A stretch of 64,000 nt of DNA from Desulfovibrio sp. OH1186_COT-070 (GTDB lineage Bacteria > Desulfobacterota > Desulfovibrionia > Desulfovibrionales > Desulfovibrionaceae): assembly GCF_003860215.1 (NCBI RefSeq), contig NZ_RQYH01000001.1:62001-126000 (forward strand), given 5' to 3'. This document shows, piece after piece, positions 32,590 through 42,258 of the stretch (within the stretch, counting starts at the first letter, position 1; each line of letters starts with the position of its first letter). The position numbers and the translations under genes were made by a program. The notes below the pieces were generated by a model that saw only the letters and a list, made by a program, of their open reading frames with translations, searched no databases and was not told the DNA's origin.

Positions 32590-32617
32590 AAAAAAAGTCC
32601 GTACCAAATGGTACGGA
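32590..32617 (-). terminator. Terminator of the liv operon after livF
   Basis: On the minus strand a hairpin with nine-base arms (TCCGTACCA/TGGTACGGA) is followed by C and about nine T residues. It sits 38 bases past the livF stop and separates the liv operon from the cupin-hcp pair. Confidence 0.88.
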
Positions 32618-32654
32618 ACAAAAATGTTTGGCAAAGTGGCACATCAGAAAAACA

Positions 32655-33377
<723 letters not shown>

Positions 33378-33423
33378 ACTGCTCCCCTGCGGGCCGGGCA
33401 CGCCGCTTTTCCCGTCGCGCGCC

Positions 33424-34239
33424 TCACACATGTTCACACGAAGCATCCTCGCCCAGATAGGCGCGAATCACCACAGGATTGCTGCGCACATCGGCAGGCA
33501 GGCCTTCGGCAATCAGGGCACCGTATTCCATGACCCAGATGTACTGGCATACGCCCATGACGACCTTCATGTCGTGCTCGATGAGCAGAATCGTCAGGTC
33601 AAATTCGTCCCGGATATGCCCGATGAAATGCATGAGCTCCAGGCTTTCCTGAGGATTCATGCCCGCCGCAGGCTCGTCCAGCAAAAGCAGGCGCGGCTCC
33701 GTGGCCAGTGCGCGCGCGATTTCCAGCCGCCGTTGCGCGCCGTAGGGCAAACTGCCCGCCTGATCGTTCAGATAGGCGCTCAACTGTACGCGTTCTGCAA
33801 GCTGCCGACTTTTTTCCACAATGGCTGCCTCTTCCCGGTAAAAGACGGGGAGCCCCAGCGGGGCCAGCCACCACGGGCACTGGCGGCGTACATGACAGCC
33901 CACGGTGATATTTTCAAGAACCGTCATCTGCTGGGAAAGGCGGATATTCTGGAACGTCCGGGCCATGCCCAGAGCGCATATCTCCGAGGGAGGCAGATTT
34001 TTGATGCTCCTGCCGTCAAAAACCACTTCACCTTCCTGCGGAGTGTAAAAACCGCTCAATACGTTGAACAGGGTTGTTTTTCCTGCTCCGTTGGGGCCAA
34101 TGATACCGGCGATACAACCTCTGGGCAACGACAGGCTCAGGTCGCTGACCGCGGTGATGCCCCCGAAGCGCATGTTCACATCCCTGGCCGACAGCAGCAC
34201 GTCCCCGCTGTCCGGAGTCAGGGGCAGGCAGCGGCTCAT
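33424..34239 (-). CDS. livG: Branched-chain amino acid ABC transporter ATPase LivG
   Basis: This 271-residue ABC ATPase is the partner of LivF. Walker A GPNGAGKTT is at about residues 48-56. The family-specific ALGMARTFQNIRLSQQMTVLENI follows, then the variant signature LPYGAQRRLEIARAL (YGAQ instead of SGGQ, usual for LivG) and Walker B LLLLDEPAAGMNP. The ATG overlaps the livM stop by four bases. Confidence 0.94.
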   Translation of the reverse strand: MSRCLPLTPDSGDVLLSARDVNMRFGGITAVSDLSLSLPRGCIAGIIGPNGAGKTTLFNVLSGFYTPQEGEVVFDGRSIKNLPPSEICALGMARTFQNIRLSQQMTVLENITVGCHVRRQCPWWLAPLGLPVFYREEAAIVEKSRQLAERVQLSAYLNDQAGSLPYGAQRRLEIARALATEPRLLLLDEPAAGMNPQESLELMHFIGHIRDEFDLTILLIEHDMKVVMGVCQYIWVMEYGALIAEGLPADVRSNPVVIRAYLGEDASCEHV

Positions 34240-35273
34240 GCTCTCCCCCTCTGCGCCAAAGCACGGATTCCCTTCCAGGTCAGTTCCCGTGTGCCCATGA
34301 TGCCTTCACGCCGGTACAAAATGATGGCCAGCAGCACCAGAGAAAAAACCACCATGCGCATGCCGGGAATTCCGGGCAGTTCCACAAATCCCAGATTCAT
34401 GGGTTCCTCGATGGCGCGCAGCCATTCCAGAAGGATAGTGATAACAGTGGCCCCCAGAATGCTGCCCGTAAAGGAGCCAAGCCCCCCGGCCACAACAAAC
34501 ATCAGGACATTGAATGTCAGCAGAAAGTTGAACATCTTGGGGTCAATGGTGGACAGATGGCTGCCCAGCAGGGCACCGCCCACACCTGCGAAAAACGCGC
34601 CGAGGCAGAACGAGAGCACCTTGTAGCGAAACACATTGATGCCCATGACGCGCGCGGCAATCTCATTATCGCGGATGCAGCGCAGCACATTGCCGTAATT
34701 GCTGAAAACAATCCTGACCAGAACCACAAGAGTGAACAGCATCCAGGCGTAGCAGGAAAGCAGCGTGGCGTGCGCCGGGATACCCTTGATGCCCAGAGAA
34801 CCGTTGGTGATGGGCGTGGCGTTGACAATGAGTACCCGGATGATTTCCGCAAAGCCCAAGGTGGCGATGCCCAGGTAATCGTCGCCAAGGCGCAGGACGG
34901 GCACGGCGATCAGCACAGCGAGCAGCGCGGCCACCAGCCCCCCGGCCAGAACAGACACCCAGAAGGGCGTGAAGAGTTCCGAAACCGGCCAGATGATCGG
35001 CTCCAGAATCCACATGATTTCCTTTTGCTCCGGCGTGAGGATGCACAAGGCCGACACATAGGCCCCGATGGCAATGAAGCCCGCATGCCCCAGAGAAAAA
35101 AGTCCGGTAAAGCCGTAGATCAGGTTGAGGGAGAGCGCCAGAATGATATTGATGAAAATCAGCTTGGCGATATAGATCTGGTAATCTCCCAAAAACGCCT
35201 CGGCATAAAAAAGCGCCAGGCCGCCGAGTCCCATGAGCAGGATGTTCAGGAGATTGCTGCCGTTCAGACGCAT
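34236..35273 (-). CDS. livM: Branched-chain amino acid ABC permease LivM
   Basis: The product is a 345-residue integral membrane protein with about nine spans. Conserved segments are ALSLNLIYGFTGLFSLGHAGFIAIGAY, RLGDDYLGIATLGFAEIIR (the loop that contacts the ATPase) and NEIAARVMGINVFRYKVLSF. With LivH it forms the transmembrane pore for branched-chain amino acids. It shares one base with livH and four with livG, a tightly coupled operon. Confidence 0.94.
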   Translation of the reverse strand: MRLNGSNLLNILLMGLGGLALFYAEAFLGDYQIYIAKLIFINIILALSLNLIYGFTGLFSLGHAGFIAIGAYVSALCILTPEQKEIMWILEPIIWPVSELFTPFWVSVLAGGLVAALLAVLIAVPVLRLGDDYLGIATLGFAEIIRVLIVNATPITNGSLGIKGIPAHATLLSCYAWMLFTLVVLVRIVFSNYGNVLRCIRDNEIAARVMGINVFRYKVLSFCLGAFFAGVGGALLGSHLSTIDPKMFNFLLTFNVLMFVVAGGLGSFTGSILGATVITILLEWLRAIEEPMNLGFVELPGIPGMRMVVFSLVLLAIILYRREGIMGTRELTWKGIRALAQRGRA

Positions 35274-36166
35274 CAGATTTTTTCCTCCATCTTCTCGCCC
35301 AGCAGACCGGTGGGTTTAAAGAGCAGCACCAGCACCAGCAGCACAAAGGCAAAGGCATCGCGATAGCCCGAGAGATCCGGCATGAAAGCCACGGTCATGA
35401 TTTCCACAAAGCCCAGGGCCACACCGCCGATCACCGCGCCCTGAATCGAGCCGATGCCGCCGAATACCGCCGCAATAAAAGCCTTGAGGCCGGGCATGAT
35501 GCCCATATAGGGATGCACCTGCGGATAGCGCAGAGCCCACATGATGCCCGATGCGGCCGCCAGCGCCGAACCGATGCAAAAGGTCAGGGCAATGATATTG
35601 TCAACCCGCACGCCCAGCAGGCGCGTGGTTTCAATATCCTTGGATATCGCCCGCATGGCCAGGCCGGGCTTGGTGCGGTATACGGTGTAGAGCAAAAGCC
35701 CCACAAGAACGATGGTCATGACCGGCACAAAGGCCGTCAGGGGCAGAATGCGCACACCGCCCACCTGCCACTCCGAAACCAGCCATTCGGGCTGGAGCAC
35801 AGGCCGGGGCTGCCCGGTAAAAACGACCACCGCCAGACTTTCGATGAAAAACGATACGGCAATGGCGCTGATCAGGGCCGATATGCGCGGTGCATCCCGC
35901 AGGGGGCGATAGGCGATTTTTTCCACAGCCACCCCGAGAACGCTTGCGCCGAGCACGGCAATCACCGCCGCCACACCCCAGGGCCAGCCAAAGGCGAATG
36001 TGCCGAAGAAAACAAAATACGCGCCCACCATCAGGATGTCGCCATGCGCGAAATTGATCAGGCGCAAAATGCCGTAGACCATGGTGTAGCCAATGGCGAT
36101 CAGGGCGTACAGAGAGCCCAGAGTCAGGGCGTTGAAGCAGTGCTGCAAAAACATGTCGGGGTTCAT
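35273..36166 (-). CDS. livH: Branched-chain amino acid ABC permease LivH
   Basis: The product has 297 residues and about eight membrane spans, including TLGSLYALIAIGYTMVYGILRLINFAHGD near the N-terminus and the ATPase-contact loop TKPGLAMRAISKDIETTRLLGVRVD. The ATG at 36166 was chosen because GAGGTG lies just upstream; a GTG two codons earlier would overlap that site. It is separated from livJ by 98 bases containing a terminator, so it is expressed below livJ level by read-through (inference). Confidence 0.92.
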   Translation of the reverse strand: MNPDMFLQHCFNALTLGSLYALIAIGYTMVYGILRLINFAHGDILMVGAYFVFFGTFAFGWPWGVAAVIAVLGASVLGVAVEKIAYRPLRDAPRISALISAIAVSFFIESLAVVVFTGQPRPVLQPEWLVSEWQVGGVRILPLTAFVPVMTIVLVGLLLYTVYRTKPGLAMRAISKDIETTRLLGVRVDNIIALTFCIGSALAAASGIMWALRYPQVHPYMGIMPGLKAFIAAVFGGIGSIQGAVIGGVALGFVEIMTVAFMPDLSGYRDAFAFVLLVLVLLFKPTGLLGEKMEEKI

Positions 36167-36222
36167 GAACACCTCATGACGGTCAAAAAAAGGACCTTGA
36201 CCGTCCCTGCAACGAAAGAGGG

Positions 36223-36258
36223 AAAAAGTGCCCCGCAGGTCTTGTGACTGCGGGGCAC
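36223..36258 (-). terminator. Terminator between livJ and livH
   Basis: Right after the livJ stop the minus strand forms an 11-bp stem (36228-36238 with 36248-36258, loop of nine) followed by five T residues. This partial terminator inside the operon would set a high ratio of binding protein to permease, as is common in ABC operons. Confidence 0.85.
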
Positions 36259-36264
36259 AAACCC

Positions 36265-37410
36265 TTACTTGGGTGTGACTTCACCCACATAAACGCGCTT
36301 GCCGTCCTTGTATTCGATAATGCCCACAGGCATTTCCGCATCATGGGACTCGTTGATGGTCAGCATTCCCAGTGCCGTCGGCAGATCTTTGGTTTCCGCG
36401 AGGGCCGCGGCAATGGCCTTGGATTCCGCGGTTCCGGCGCGCTTGATGGCATCAATGATCAGGAAGTAGGTGTTGTAGCCCAGCGCCCCGTTGACGTTGG
36501 TTTCCTTGTCGGGGTAGGCGGCCTTCCAGGCTTCGGTAAACCGCTTGGCGGCAGGGCTCATGTTGGGCATGGCCGGATCATAGGGAAAGGTGGTGTGCAA
36601 AAAACCTTCCGCAGCCTTGCCCCCCAGCTTGAGGGTATCGGGATTGTCCATGGCATCGGCACCCATCAGGCGGAACTTGGCACCCAACTCGCGGGCCTGC
36701 TTCATGATGATGGCGCCTTCCGCAAAATAGGCGGGCATGAAGACAATGTCAGGCTTCTGGGAGATGAGTTCCGTAAGCTGGGCGGTAAAGTCCTGATCGC
36801 CGGAGCTGTACTTGAGGGTGCTCGTCACCTCGCCGCCCAGTTTCTTGAAAGAGCGGCTGAAAAAGCTGGAAAGCCCCACGGCGTAGTCATTGGTCATGTC
36901 CATGAGAACCGCCGCTTTCTTGAACCCGAGGTTCTCGAAGGCGTAGGTGGCCGCAGCCGCACCCTGATAGGGATCAATGAAGCAGGCGCGGAAGTAGTAT
37001 TTTTTGCCCTGGGTCACCAGAGGATTGGTGCAGGAGGTGCCCACGCCGGGAACAGCGGCCTTTTCGGCAACCTCCGCTCCGGCCATGGCCAGGGAGGAAC
37101 CGTAGGTGCCGATGAGGGCCACGACCTTGTCACGCTCCACCAGGCGTTTCACCGCGTTGGCGGCTTCCACCTTGTCGGACTTGTTGTCCACCACAACCAG
37201 TTCCACAGGGCGGTTCAGAACAGAGGGCATTTCCTTGTGCGCAAGGCGCACACCTTCCAGTTCCAACTGGCCGCCAAAGGCATTTTGCCCGGTCAGGGGC
37301 AAATACACGCCGATCTTGACGGGACCATCCTCAGCGGCAAAAGCCTGCCCGGCAGCGCCAAAGGCCAACGCCAGTCCGGCCAGAGCAACAAAAATTTTTT
37401 TCAGTTTCAT
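36265..37410 (-). CDS. livJ: Branched-chain amino acid substrate-binding protein
   Basis: This 381-residue periplasmic protein has a Sec signal peptide (residues 1 to about 23: basic KLKK, hydrophobic core, cleavage near AFA/AED). The mature part is a type I binding protein of the LivJ/LivK family: VKIGVYLPLTGQNAFGGQLELEGVRLAH, ALIGTYGSSLAMAGAEVAEK and DYAVGLSSFFSRSFKKLGGEV. GGAGGG precedes the ATG. It is the promoter-proximal gene of the liv operon. The exact ligand is not readable from sequence. Confidence 0.93.
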   Translation of the reverse strand: MKLKKIFVALAGLALAFGAAGQAFAAEDGPVKIGVYLPLTGQNAFGGQLELEGVRLAHKEMPSVLNRPVELVVVDNKSDKVEAANAVKRLVERDKVVALIGTYGSSLAMAGAEVAEKAAVPGVGTSCTNPLVTQGKKYYFRACFIDPYQGAAAATYAFENLGFKKAAVLMDMTNDYAVGLSSFFSRSFKKLGGEVTSTLKYSSGDQDFTAQLTELISQKPDIVFMPAYFAEGAIIMKQARELGAKFRLMGADAMDNPDTLKLGGKAAEGFLHTTFPYDPAMPNMSPAAKRFTEAWKAAYPDKETNVNGALGYNTYFLIIDAIKRAGTAESKAIAAALAETKDLPTALGMLTINESHDAEMPVGIIEYKDGKRVYVGEVTPK

Positions 37411-37477
37411 CCGTGACCCTCCAGGGATTGTGGGTTTGGCAGGGGCCATTCTGTGTGTGGCCGACCTGCAAGCAGAC

Positions 37478-37506
37478 AGTATAAACAACATGAGCTCCGG
37501 CTGCAA
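37478..37506 (-). promoter_or_regulatory. Putative promoter of the liv operon
   Basis: On the minus strand TTGCAG (37506-37501) is followed after 17 bases by TATACT (37483-37478), five of six matches at -10. Initiation near 37471 gives a leader of about 60 bases before livJ. The divergent-free spacer up to the ycaO stop (37411-37589) holds no gene. Confidence 0.58.
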
Positions 37507-37589
37507 TTCTGAATATGCCAAAAAAACCGGAGCCACTGTACGGCAGGGGCAAAAGCAGCCACGCCGCAGGAATGCGAAAAGCCGCGGTC

Positions 37590-39377
37590 CTACACTTCAA
37601 CGGATGCCCAGTAGCGGGCAAAAAGGCGCAGAGCCGGGAGCGAAAAATTGTCCCAGTCCGACGCCAGGCACAAGCCGGGAACCAGCGCCCGTACCACGGG
37701 TATGTCCAGATCCTTGCGGGTGAGGTTGACATAGAGGGGGGGGATTCCGTGTTCGGCCAGCGTATTTTCCAAAAGGCGACAGCAAGCCTGGGGAGAAGGC
37801 AGGCTGTAGTCCGGCAGGTCCTCGAGAAAGCGCACTGGCAAACCGCCCAGCCCCGCGCCCGAAGGCCGGGGGCGATGCCCCTGCGCCAGCGAATAGGGCC
37901 AGGGTGTTTCCGTGAGCGCAGCCAGAGCGGCACGCGGGCCGCAAAGGCCGGCCCCTGTGGCCCGCGCCACAGAGCCGTCTCTGCTGTGAACAAAGCACTG
38001 GTACACGGGCACGCCCAGTTCTGTGGTCAGGTCAAGAAACTGGACATGGATGCCGCAGGCCGCATAATCGTCCAGCAAAGACTGGATGCGCGCGTCACGA
38101 CTGCGCAACACAAAACAGCGGTTGCGCTTGTAGGGTGTGGTAGCTTCCGCATCACGTTCCACAATTTCGGTCAGGGCCGCCAACCGGGCTTCTTCCACAG
38201 TATTGCCCGAAGCAAGCCCTGTGGACGAAGCAGCCAGAAAGAGAGACGGCTCGTCAAGATTGCAGAACAGGAACACAGCCTGAGCCGGAACCAGCACTTC
38301 CCCTCCCGCAGGATCCTGTGCCGGAAGCCAGTGCAGGGGCACATCGGGGAAAGGAGCTTCCAGAGGCAGAGAGTCCGGAGCCAGCGCCGCCCTGCCCTGC
38401 TCCCGCAGATCCGCAAAACACGCCCTGATCAGGGGCAGGGGATATTTGCGATCCAGCACCTGGCCAACTTCGCCCCCACCGCAGGGCTCCGCCTCCACAC
38501 TGGCATAGGCGCTGGCCCGCTCCACAATTTCCATGGCATACGATGCCCTGGCGGCAGCCAGGGAAAGACCGCGCCCGTAGGCTCTGGCCGTACCGCGCAA
38601 AGTATGCGCAAGGGCTCCGTTGCGCACGCTGAGATCCACGCGCCATTCCCGGAGAAGCGCAACAGGCGAGAGCGAAGCCTCGTGCCGCATCTCCGGCCCG
38701 CTCACCAGACCCGCCTCCAGCAGGGCGTCCAGAGCGCGCAAAAAGGTTTCCTGCGGGGGCGGACGCTCCCAGCGGGGCGGATTTTCCGCCAGAAGGCGCT
38801 GGTGCCAGTGGTGCAGAGCGCCCGCGCGGGAGGCCATGTGTCTGGCGGAGTCCGTAATGGCCTCGGGAGAAAACAGGGGGGCAATATCAACATCTTCCGG
38901 GCGGGGCAGGGCGCGGTGGTCGCAGATATTGGCGCGAAACAGCGCACTCCATGCCGCCGCTACCCTGTGATCCGGCCTGCTGGCCGCCCGCAGGCAGACT
39001 GCCGGGCTGTAAGCGGCCAGATCTTTTGTGGCCCCGGCAAAAAAAATATTGCCGTCCTTGCGGTGGGCCGGAAGCAACAGGGAACATTCCGCCAGAAGAG
39101 CCGCCAGCACAGGGCGGACAATGCGCCCGTCGGTGGGGTCACGGCACGTTGCGGCCAGACTGTCCAGTTCTTCTGTTGCGCGCGCGCCAATCTGCCGCAA
39201 AAGATGCAGATGCAGAAAATCGTCCATGGGAGCGGCTTCCAGACGGGCCAGAGCCGCATCAAAGTCCAGGGACTGGGGCGGAACGCAGGAAAAATAGCCG
39301 GTGGTGGCCTCTGTCTGCTCGTGAACATAAGCATAGTCCATCACGGGCAGAGACGAAAAACCGGCGGGGCTGTGCAT
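37590..39377 (-). CDS. YcaO-domain protein (ATP-dependent backbone-modifying type)
   Basis: The product has 595 residues. The N-terminal 265 residues are helical and unrecognised. The rest is a YcaO domain: ATP/Mg motif SYAMEIVER (279-287), STGLASGNTVEEARLAALTEIVERDA (384-410), ATGAGLCGPRAALAALTE (about 473-490) and YVNLTRKDLDIPVVRALVPGL (549-569). YcaO enzymes phosphorylate backbone amides to form azolines, thioamides or amidines. No TfuA, E1-like or Ocin-ThiF partner is present, and the C-terminus (RYWASVEV) lacks the proline-rich PxPxP tail of azoline synthetases. It lies 106 bases downstream of an M16 protease gene on the same strand. Substrate unknown. Confidence 0.88.
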   Translation of the reverse strand: MHSPAGFSSLPVMDYAYVHEQTEATTGYFSCVPPQSLDFDAALARLEAAPMDDFLHLHLLRQIGARATEELDSLAATCRDPTDGRIVRPVLAALLAECSLLLPAHRKDGNIFFAGATKDLAAYSPAVCLRAASRPDHRVAAAWSALFRANICDHRALPRPEDVDIAPLFSPEAITDSARHMASRAGALHHWHQRLLAENPPRWERPPPQETFLRALDALLEAGLVSGPEMRHEASLSPVALLREWRVDLSVRNGALAHTLRGTARAYGRGLSLAAARASYAMEIVERASAYASVEAEPCGGGEVGQVLDRKYPLPLIRACFADLREQGRAALAPDSLPLEAPFPDVPLHWLPAQDPAGGEVLVPAQAVFLFCNLDEPSLFLAASSTGLASGNTVEEARLAALTEIVERDAEATTPYKRNRCFVLRSRDARIQSLLDDYAACGIHVQFLDLTTELGVPVYQCFVHSRDGSVARATGAGLCGPRAALAALTETPWPYSLAQGHRPRPSGAGLGGLPVRFLEDLPDYSLPSPQACCRLLENTLAEHGIPPLYVNLTRKDLDIPVVRALVPGLCLASDWDNFSLPALRLFARYWASVEV

Positions 39378-39427
39378 GGTCGTGCGCCTGTTTTTTGCGG
39401 GCCGTTGCGGCCCGGTTTCAGGAAGCG

Positions 39428-39479
39428 GCGCTCCGCCGTGCCCCGCCCCATCGGGAGCACACGCGGCACAGCGGAGCGC
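39428..39479 (-). other. Hairpin between M16 protease gene and ycaO
   Basis: The arms 39428-39442 and 39465-39479 pair over 15 bases with one mismatch (GCGCTCCGC core). It starts five bases after the protease stop on the minus strand and has no T run. It may mark processing or partial attenuation between the two genes. No precursor-peptide-like frame was found in this spacer. Confidence 0.45.
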
Positions 39480-39483
39480 GGTG

Positions 39484-42102
39484 TCAGGGCAACAGCGTCA
39501 GGCTGTACAGATTGTCAGCAACCAGATACCTGCGCACAGCGTCTTGCAGTTGGACGGGAGTGACGCGGGCGGCTTGTTCGATGAGGCTTCTGTCGAAATC
39601 CTGCACGCGTCCCAGCACGGCATTGACGGCAGCCTCCTCTGCCCGCGAGGCAAGGCTCTGCCGCTCACGGTAATACTCTCCCCACAGACGGTTGATCGCG
39701 GCCTCCAGCAGAGCCGGAGGCAGGGGCTTGGCCGCGATATCCGCAATGACTCCGGCAAAACCCTGTTGCGCCGCTTCCACCTTGTCCGGCGTTGTGCCGA
39801 TGTACAAGGCCAGAAAACCTGCCTCCGGGAAAGCGCGGTAAAGGGCATTCACACTATAGCCCAGCCCCTGTTCATCCCTGAGGCGTGCGAAAAGCGGCCC
39901 GCTCTGCCCGGAAAGCACTGCCTGCAACAGCAGCATGGCGGGCGCATCGGCATGGGCAGGGGGTACAGCCCTGTACACCTGCAAGACATGGGCCTGACTG
40001 CGGCCCGGAAGGTGCAGGTCAAGCTTTTTTTCCCGGGTCCATATGGGCGGCACAGTCTTGTGCGCAACGTCACGGGGAAGGGGCAGGGAGCGGGCAAAGG
40101 CCAAAACCTCATCACGGTCAAAATCTCCCGCGACAGAAAGAACCCAAGGCTGACGAGCCTGCTTTTCCCAAAAAGCGCGAACATCCTCCGCCCGGAAGCG
40201 GTCATGATTTTCCACGCTGCCCAGGCGGTCATGCCCGTAGGGATGGCCGCCCAGAAAAAGGAATCCGTTCAGGCGGGCAAACAGAAAAGCCGTGGGCCTG
40301 TCAGCACGCCGCCCGATGGAGGCCTTCAGGTTTTCCGCTTCCCGCCGGACATCTTCCGGAGCAAAGCGCGGCTTTTGCACAATATCGGAAAGCGCGGAAA
40401 AATAGTCCGCGCTGAAACGCTTGGGGCCGCTCAAAGACAGGGTGAAGGTTTGCAGGCCCGCCTCGGCCTCCAGAGATGCCGCCCTGTCGGAAAAAAAGCG
40501 TTTGACGCCCTGCGCGTCCAGATCTCCGCTTCCGGAAGTCAGGCTGCCCGCAACAAGGGCGGCCAGCCCCTGCTCCTGCTCTGTGAGCAGGGCGTTGCCG
40601 CCGGGCATTTTGAATTCCAGCGCCAGATAGGGCACGGTGGGATCGGGCAGAAGTTCAAGAATACGCCCCTGTCCCAGGTCCACGGTTTCCCGCTTTCCGG
40701 CCTGTGCCTGATTCGCGTTTTTGGGATCAGCAGAGGCGGAAGAAGGCCAGTTTTTCTGCAGAATGCCCTCCAGATCCGGCACGGCAGCATCTTCCGGAAC
40801 AAGCAGGCGCACACGCATGCGCTCCGGATCAAGCCACGCAGCGGCAGCCTGCCGCACTTCGGGCATGCCTGCCTTTTGCTGGGCAAAACGGACGTTTTGC
40901 AATGCCGCCTCTCCGCCCAGAGCAAAGTGCACGGTTCCCAGCCAGGAGGCAAGGCCGTTGAGCGTTTCGGCAGAACGGTCCATGCTGTCTTCCAGATTCA
41001 GGCGGGCCCGGTGCAGTGCTTCAGGGCTGAACTCTGCTGAACGGAGCGCGGCGAAGTCGGCTGTCAGTCCTTGCCAGAGTGCCTCCAGCTTGTCGGCATC
41101 CGTCTGGATGGTAAGGTAGGCGATCCCCCCCCGCGCCAGACTCATGTTGCCCATATCCACGGTGTCCGCCAGCCTTTTTTCATATTGGTAGCGGCGCTGC
41201 AACAGCGAGGAGTCGTCCCCTCCCAGCAGATAGCAGAGCACGTCAAGGTCGACAGAGCGCAGGTCGCGCTGGTCCGGCGCGGGAAAAGCCAGGCCGAGGT
41301 ATGCCTTGTTCCAGGGCCCCCGGATGACCTCCACGCGCGACCCGCCGGGCGCAAGCGCCATGTCCGCAGGCTGCGGGAGAGGCATGTCGGCGGTATTGGA
41401 AAGAGATCCGAACAGGGTTTGGGCATGGGCCAGCACCGCCGCCGGCTCAATATCTCCCGCCACCAGCAGCAGCATGTTCTGTGGCTGGTACCAGCGCCGC
41501 ACATAGGCGCGCAAATCCTCGGCGGTGATGGACAGCACGCTTTCCCTGAAGCCGATGATGGGCCGACTGTATACGGTGTTTTGCAGGGCGGATGTCTGGA
41601 GGCTCTCAAAAAGCCGGTTCATGGGCGAATCCTGCCCGCGCTCCAGTTCGGAGATGACAACCTTTTTTTCCGACTCCAGTTCTTCGGGATCCAGCGAGGG
41701 ATGGAAAGCCATGTCCTTGACAATTTCCATGCCGATACGCCAATGGGCAGCGGGCATGTCGGTTATGTACCAGGTCTTGTCAAAACTGGTGGCCGCATTG
41801 AGATACCCGCCCAGAGATTCCACCTGACGGGCAGCCTCCCCTCTGGGACGGGATTCTGTGCCCTTGAAAACCATGTGCTCCAACAGATGGCTGATACCCG
41901 CCTGCGCAGCCTGCTCATTGGCGGAGCCAGCGCCCACATAAAGGCGTGTGGCAACCAGCGGAAAACGGCTGTCCCTGACAATGACCACCCGCAGCCCGTT
42001 GGGCAGGCGCGTCAGGACTTTCTGTTCGGCGGGCGCGGCCTGCGTACCGTCCACAAGCAGGCCGGTCAGTGCCACAAGCAGCAAAAAGATGCGTACCAAC
42101 AT
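39484..42102 (-). CDS. M16 family zinc metallopeptidase, exported
   Basis: The product has 872 residues. A signal peptide covers about residues 1-22 (hydrophobic RIFLLLVALTGLLV, then Ala-rich cleavage). The first M16 repeat has the inverted zinc motif H72-L-L-E75-H76 and the third ligand E152 in VVISELERGQ, exactly 76 residues on, as in pitrilysin and PqqL-type proteases. The second half (from about residue 440) is the inactive M16 repeat that completes the chamber. It should digest small peptides in the periplasm. GAGGAAG precedes the ATG. It follows metQ by 156 bases and precedes the ycaO gene. Confidence 0.93.
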   Translation of the reverse strand: MLVRIFLLLVALTGLLVDGTQAAPAEQKVLTRLPNGLRVVIVRDSRFPLVATRLYVGAGSANEQAAQAGISHLLEHMVFKGTESRPRGEAARQVESLGGYLNAATSFDKTWYITDMPAAHWRIGMEIVKDMAFHPSLDPEELESEKKVVISELERGQDSPMNRLFESLQTSALQNTVYSRPIIGFRESVLSITAEDLRAYVRRWYQPQNMLLLVAGDIEPAAVLAHAQTLFGSLSNTADMPLPQPADMALAPGGSRVEVIRGPWNKAYLGLAFPAPDQRDLRSVDLDVLCYLLGGDDSSLLQRRYQYEKRLADTVDMGNMSLARGGIAYLTIQTDADKLEALWQGLTADFAALRSAEFSPEALHRARLNLEDSMDRSAETLNGLASWLGTVHFALGGEAALQNVRFAQQKAGMPEVRQAAAAWLDPERMRVRLLVPEDAAVPDLEGILQKNWPSSASADPKNANQAQAGKRETVDLGQGRILELLPDPTVPYLALEFKMPGGNALLTEQEQGLAALVAGSLTSGSGDLDAQGVKRFFSDRAASLEAEAGLQTFTLSLSGPKRFSADYFSALSDIVQKPRFAPEDVRREAENLKASIGRRADRPTAFLFARLNGFLFLGGHPYGHDRLGSVENHDRFRAEDVRAFWEKQARQPWVLSVAGDFDRDEVLAFARSLPLPRDVAHKTVPPIWTREKKLDLHLPGRSQAHVLQVYRAVPPAHADAPAMLLLQAVLSGQSGPLFARLRDEQGLGYSVNALYRAFPEAGFLALYIGTTPDKVEAAQQGFAGVIADIAAKPLPPALLEAAINRLWGEYYRERQSLASRAEEAAVNAVLGRVQDFDRSLIEQAARVTPVQLQDAVRRYLVADNLYSLTLLP

Positions 42103-42216
42103 GTACTTCCTCTGATTTTTTTCAGCGTCCGCCGGGAGCACGGCCCCCGCATGGACGAAAAGCAACGGGAGAAAAGGCAGAGCCAGGTTCGGAAACGAAA
42201 CCCGGCCCCCCCTGCG

Positions 42217-42255
42217 AAAAAACGGCTTTGGCAGACAGCAGCGTGTCAGGAGCCG
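42217..42255 (-). terminator. Weak candidate terminator after metQ
   Basis: On the minus strand, just after the metQ stop, an imperfect stem (CGGCT/AGCCG with an inner GACA/TGTC) is followed by six T residues. It would separate metNIQ from the M16-ycaO pair, but the stem is short. Confidence 0.4.
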
Positions 42256-42258
42256 CGT

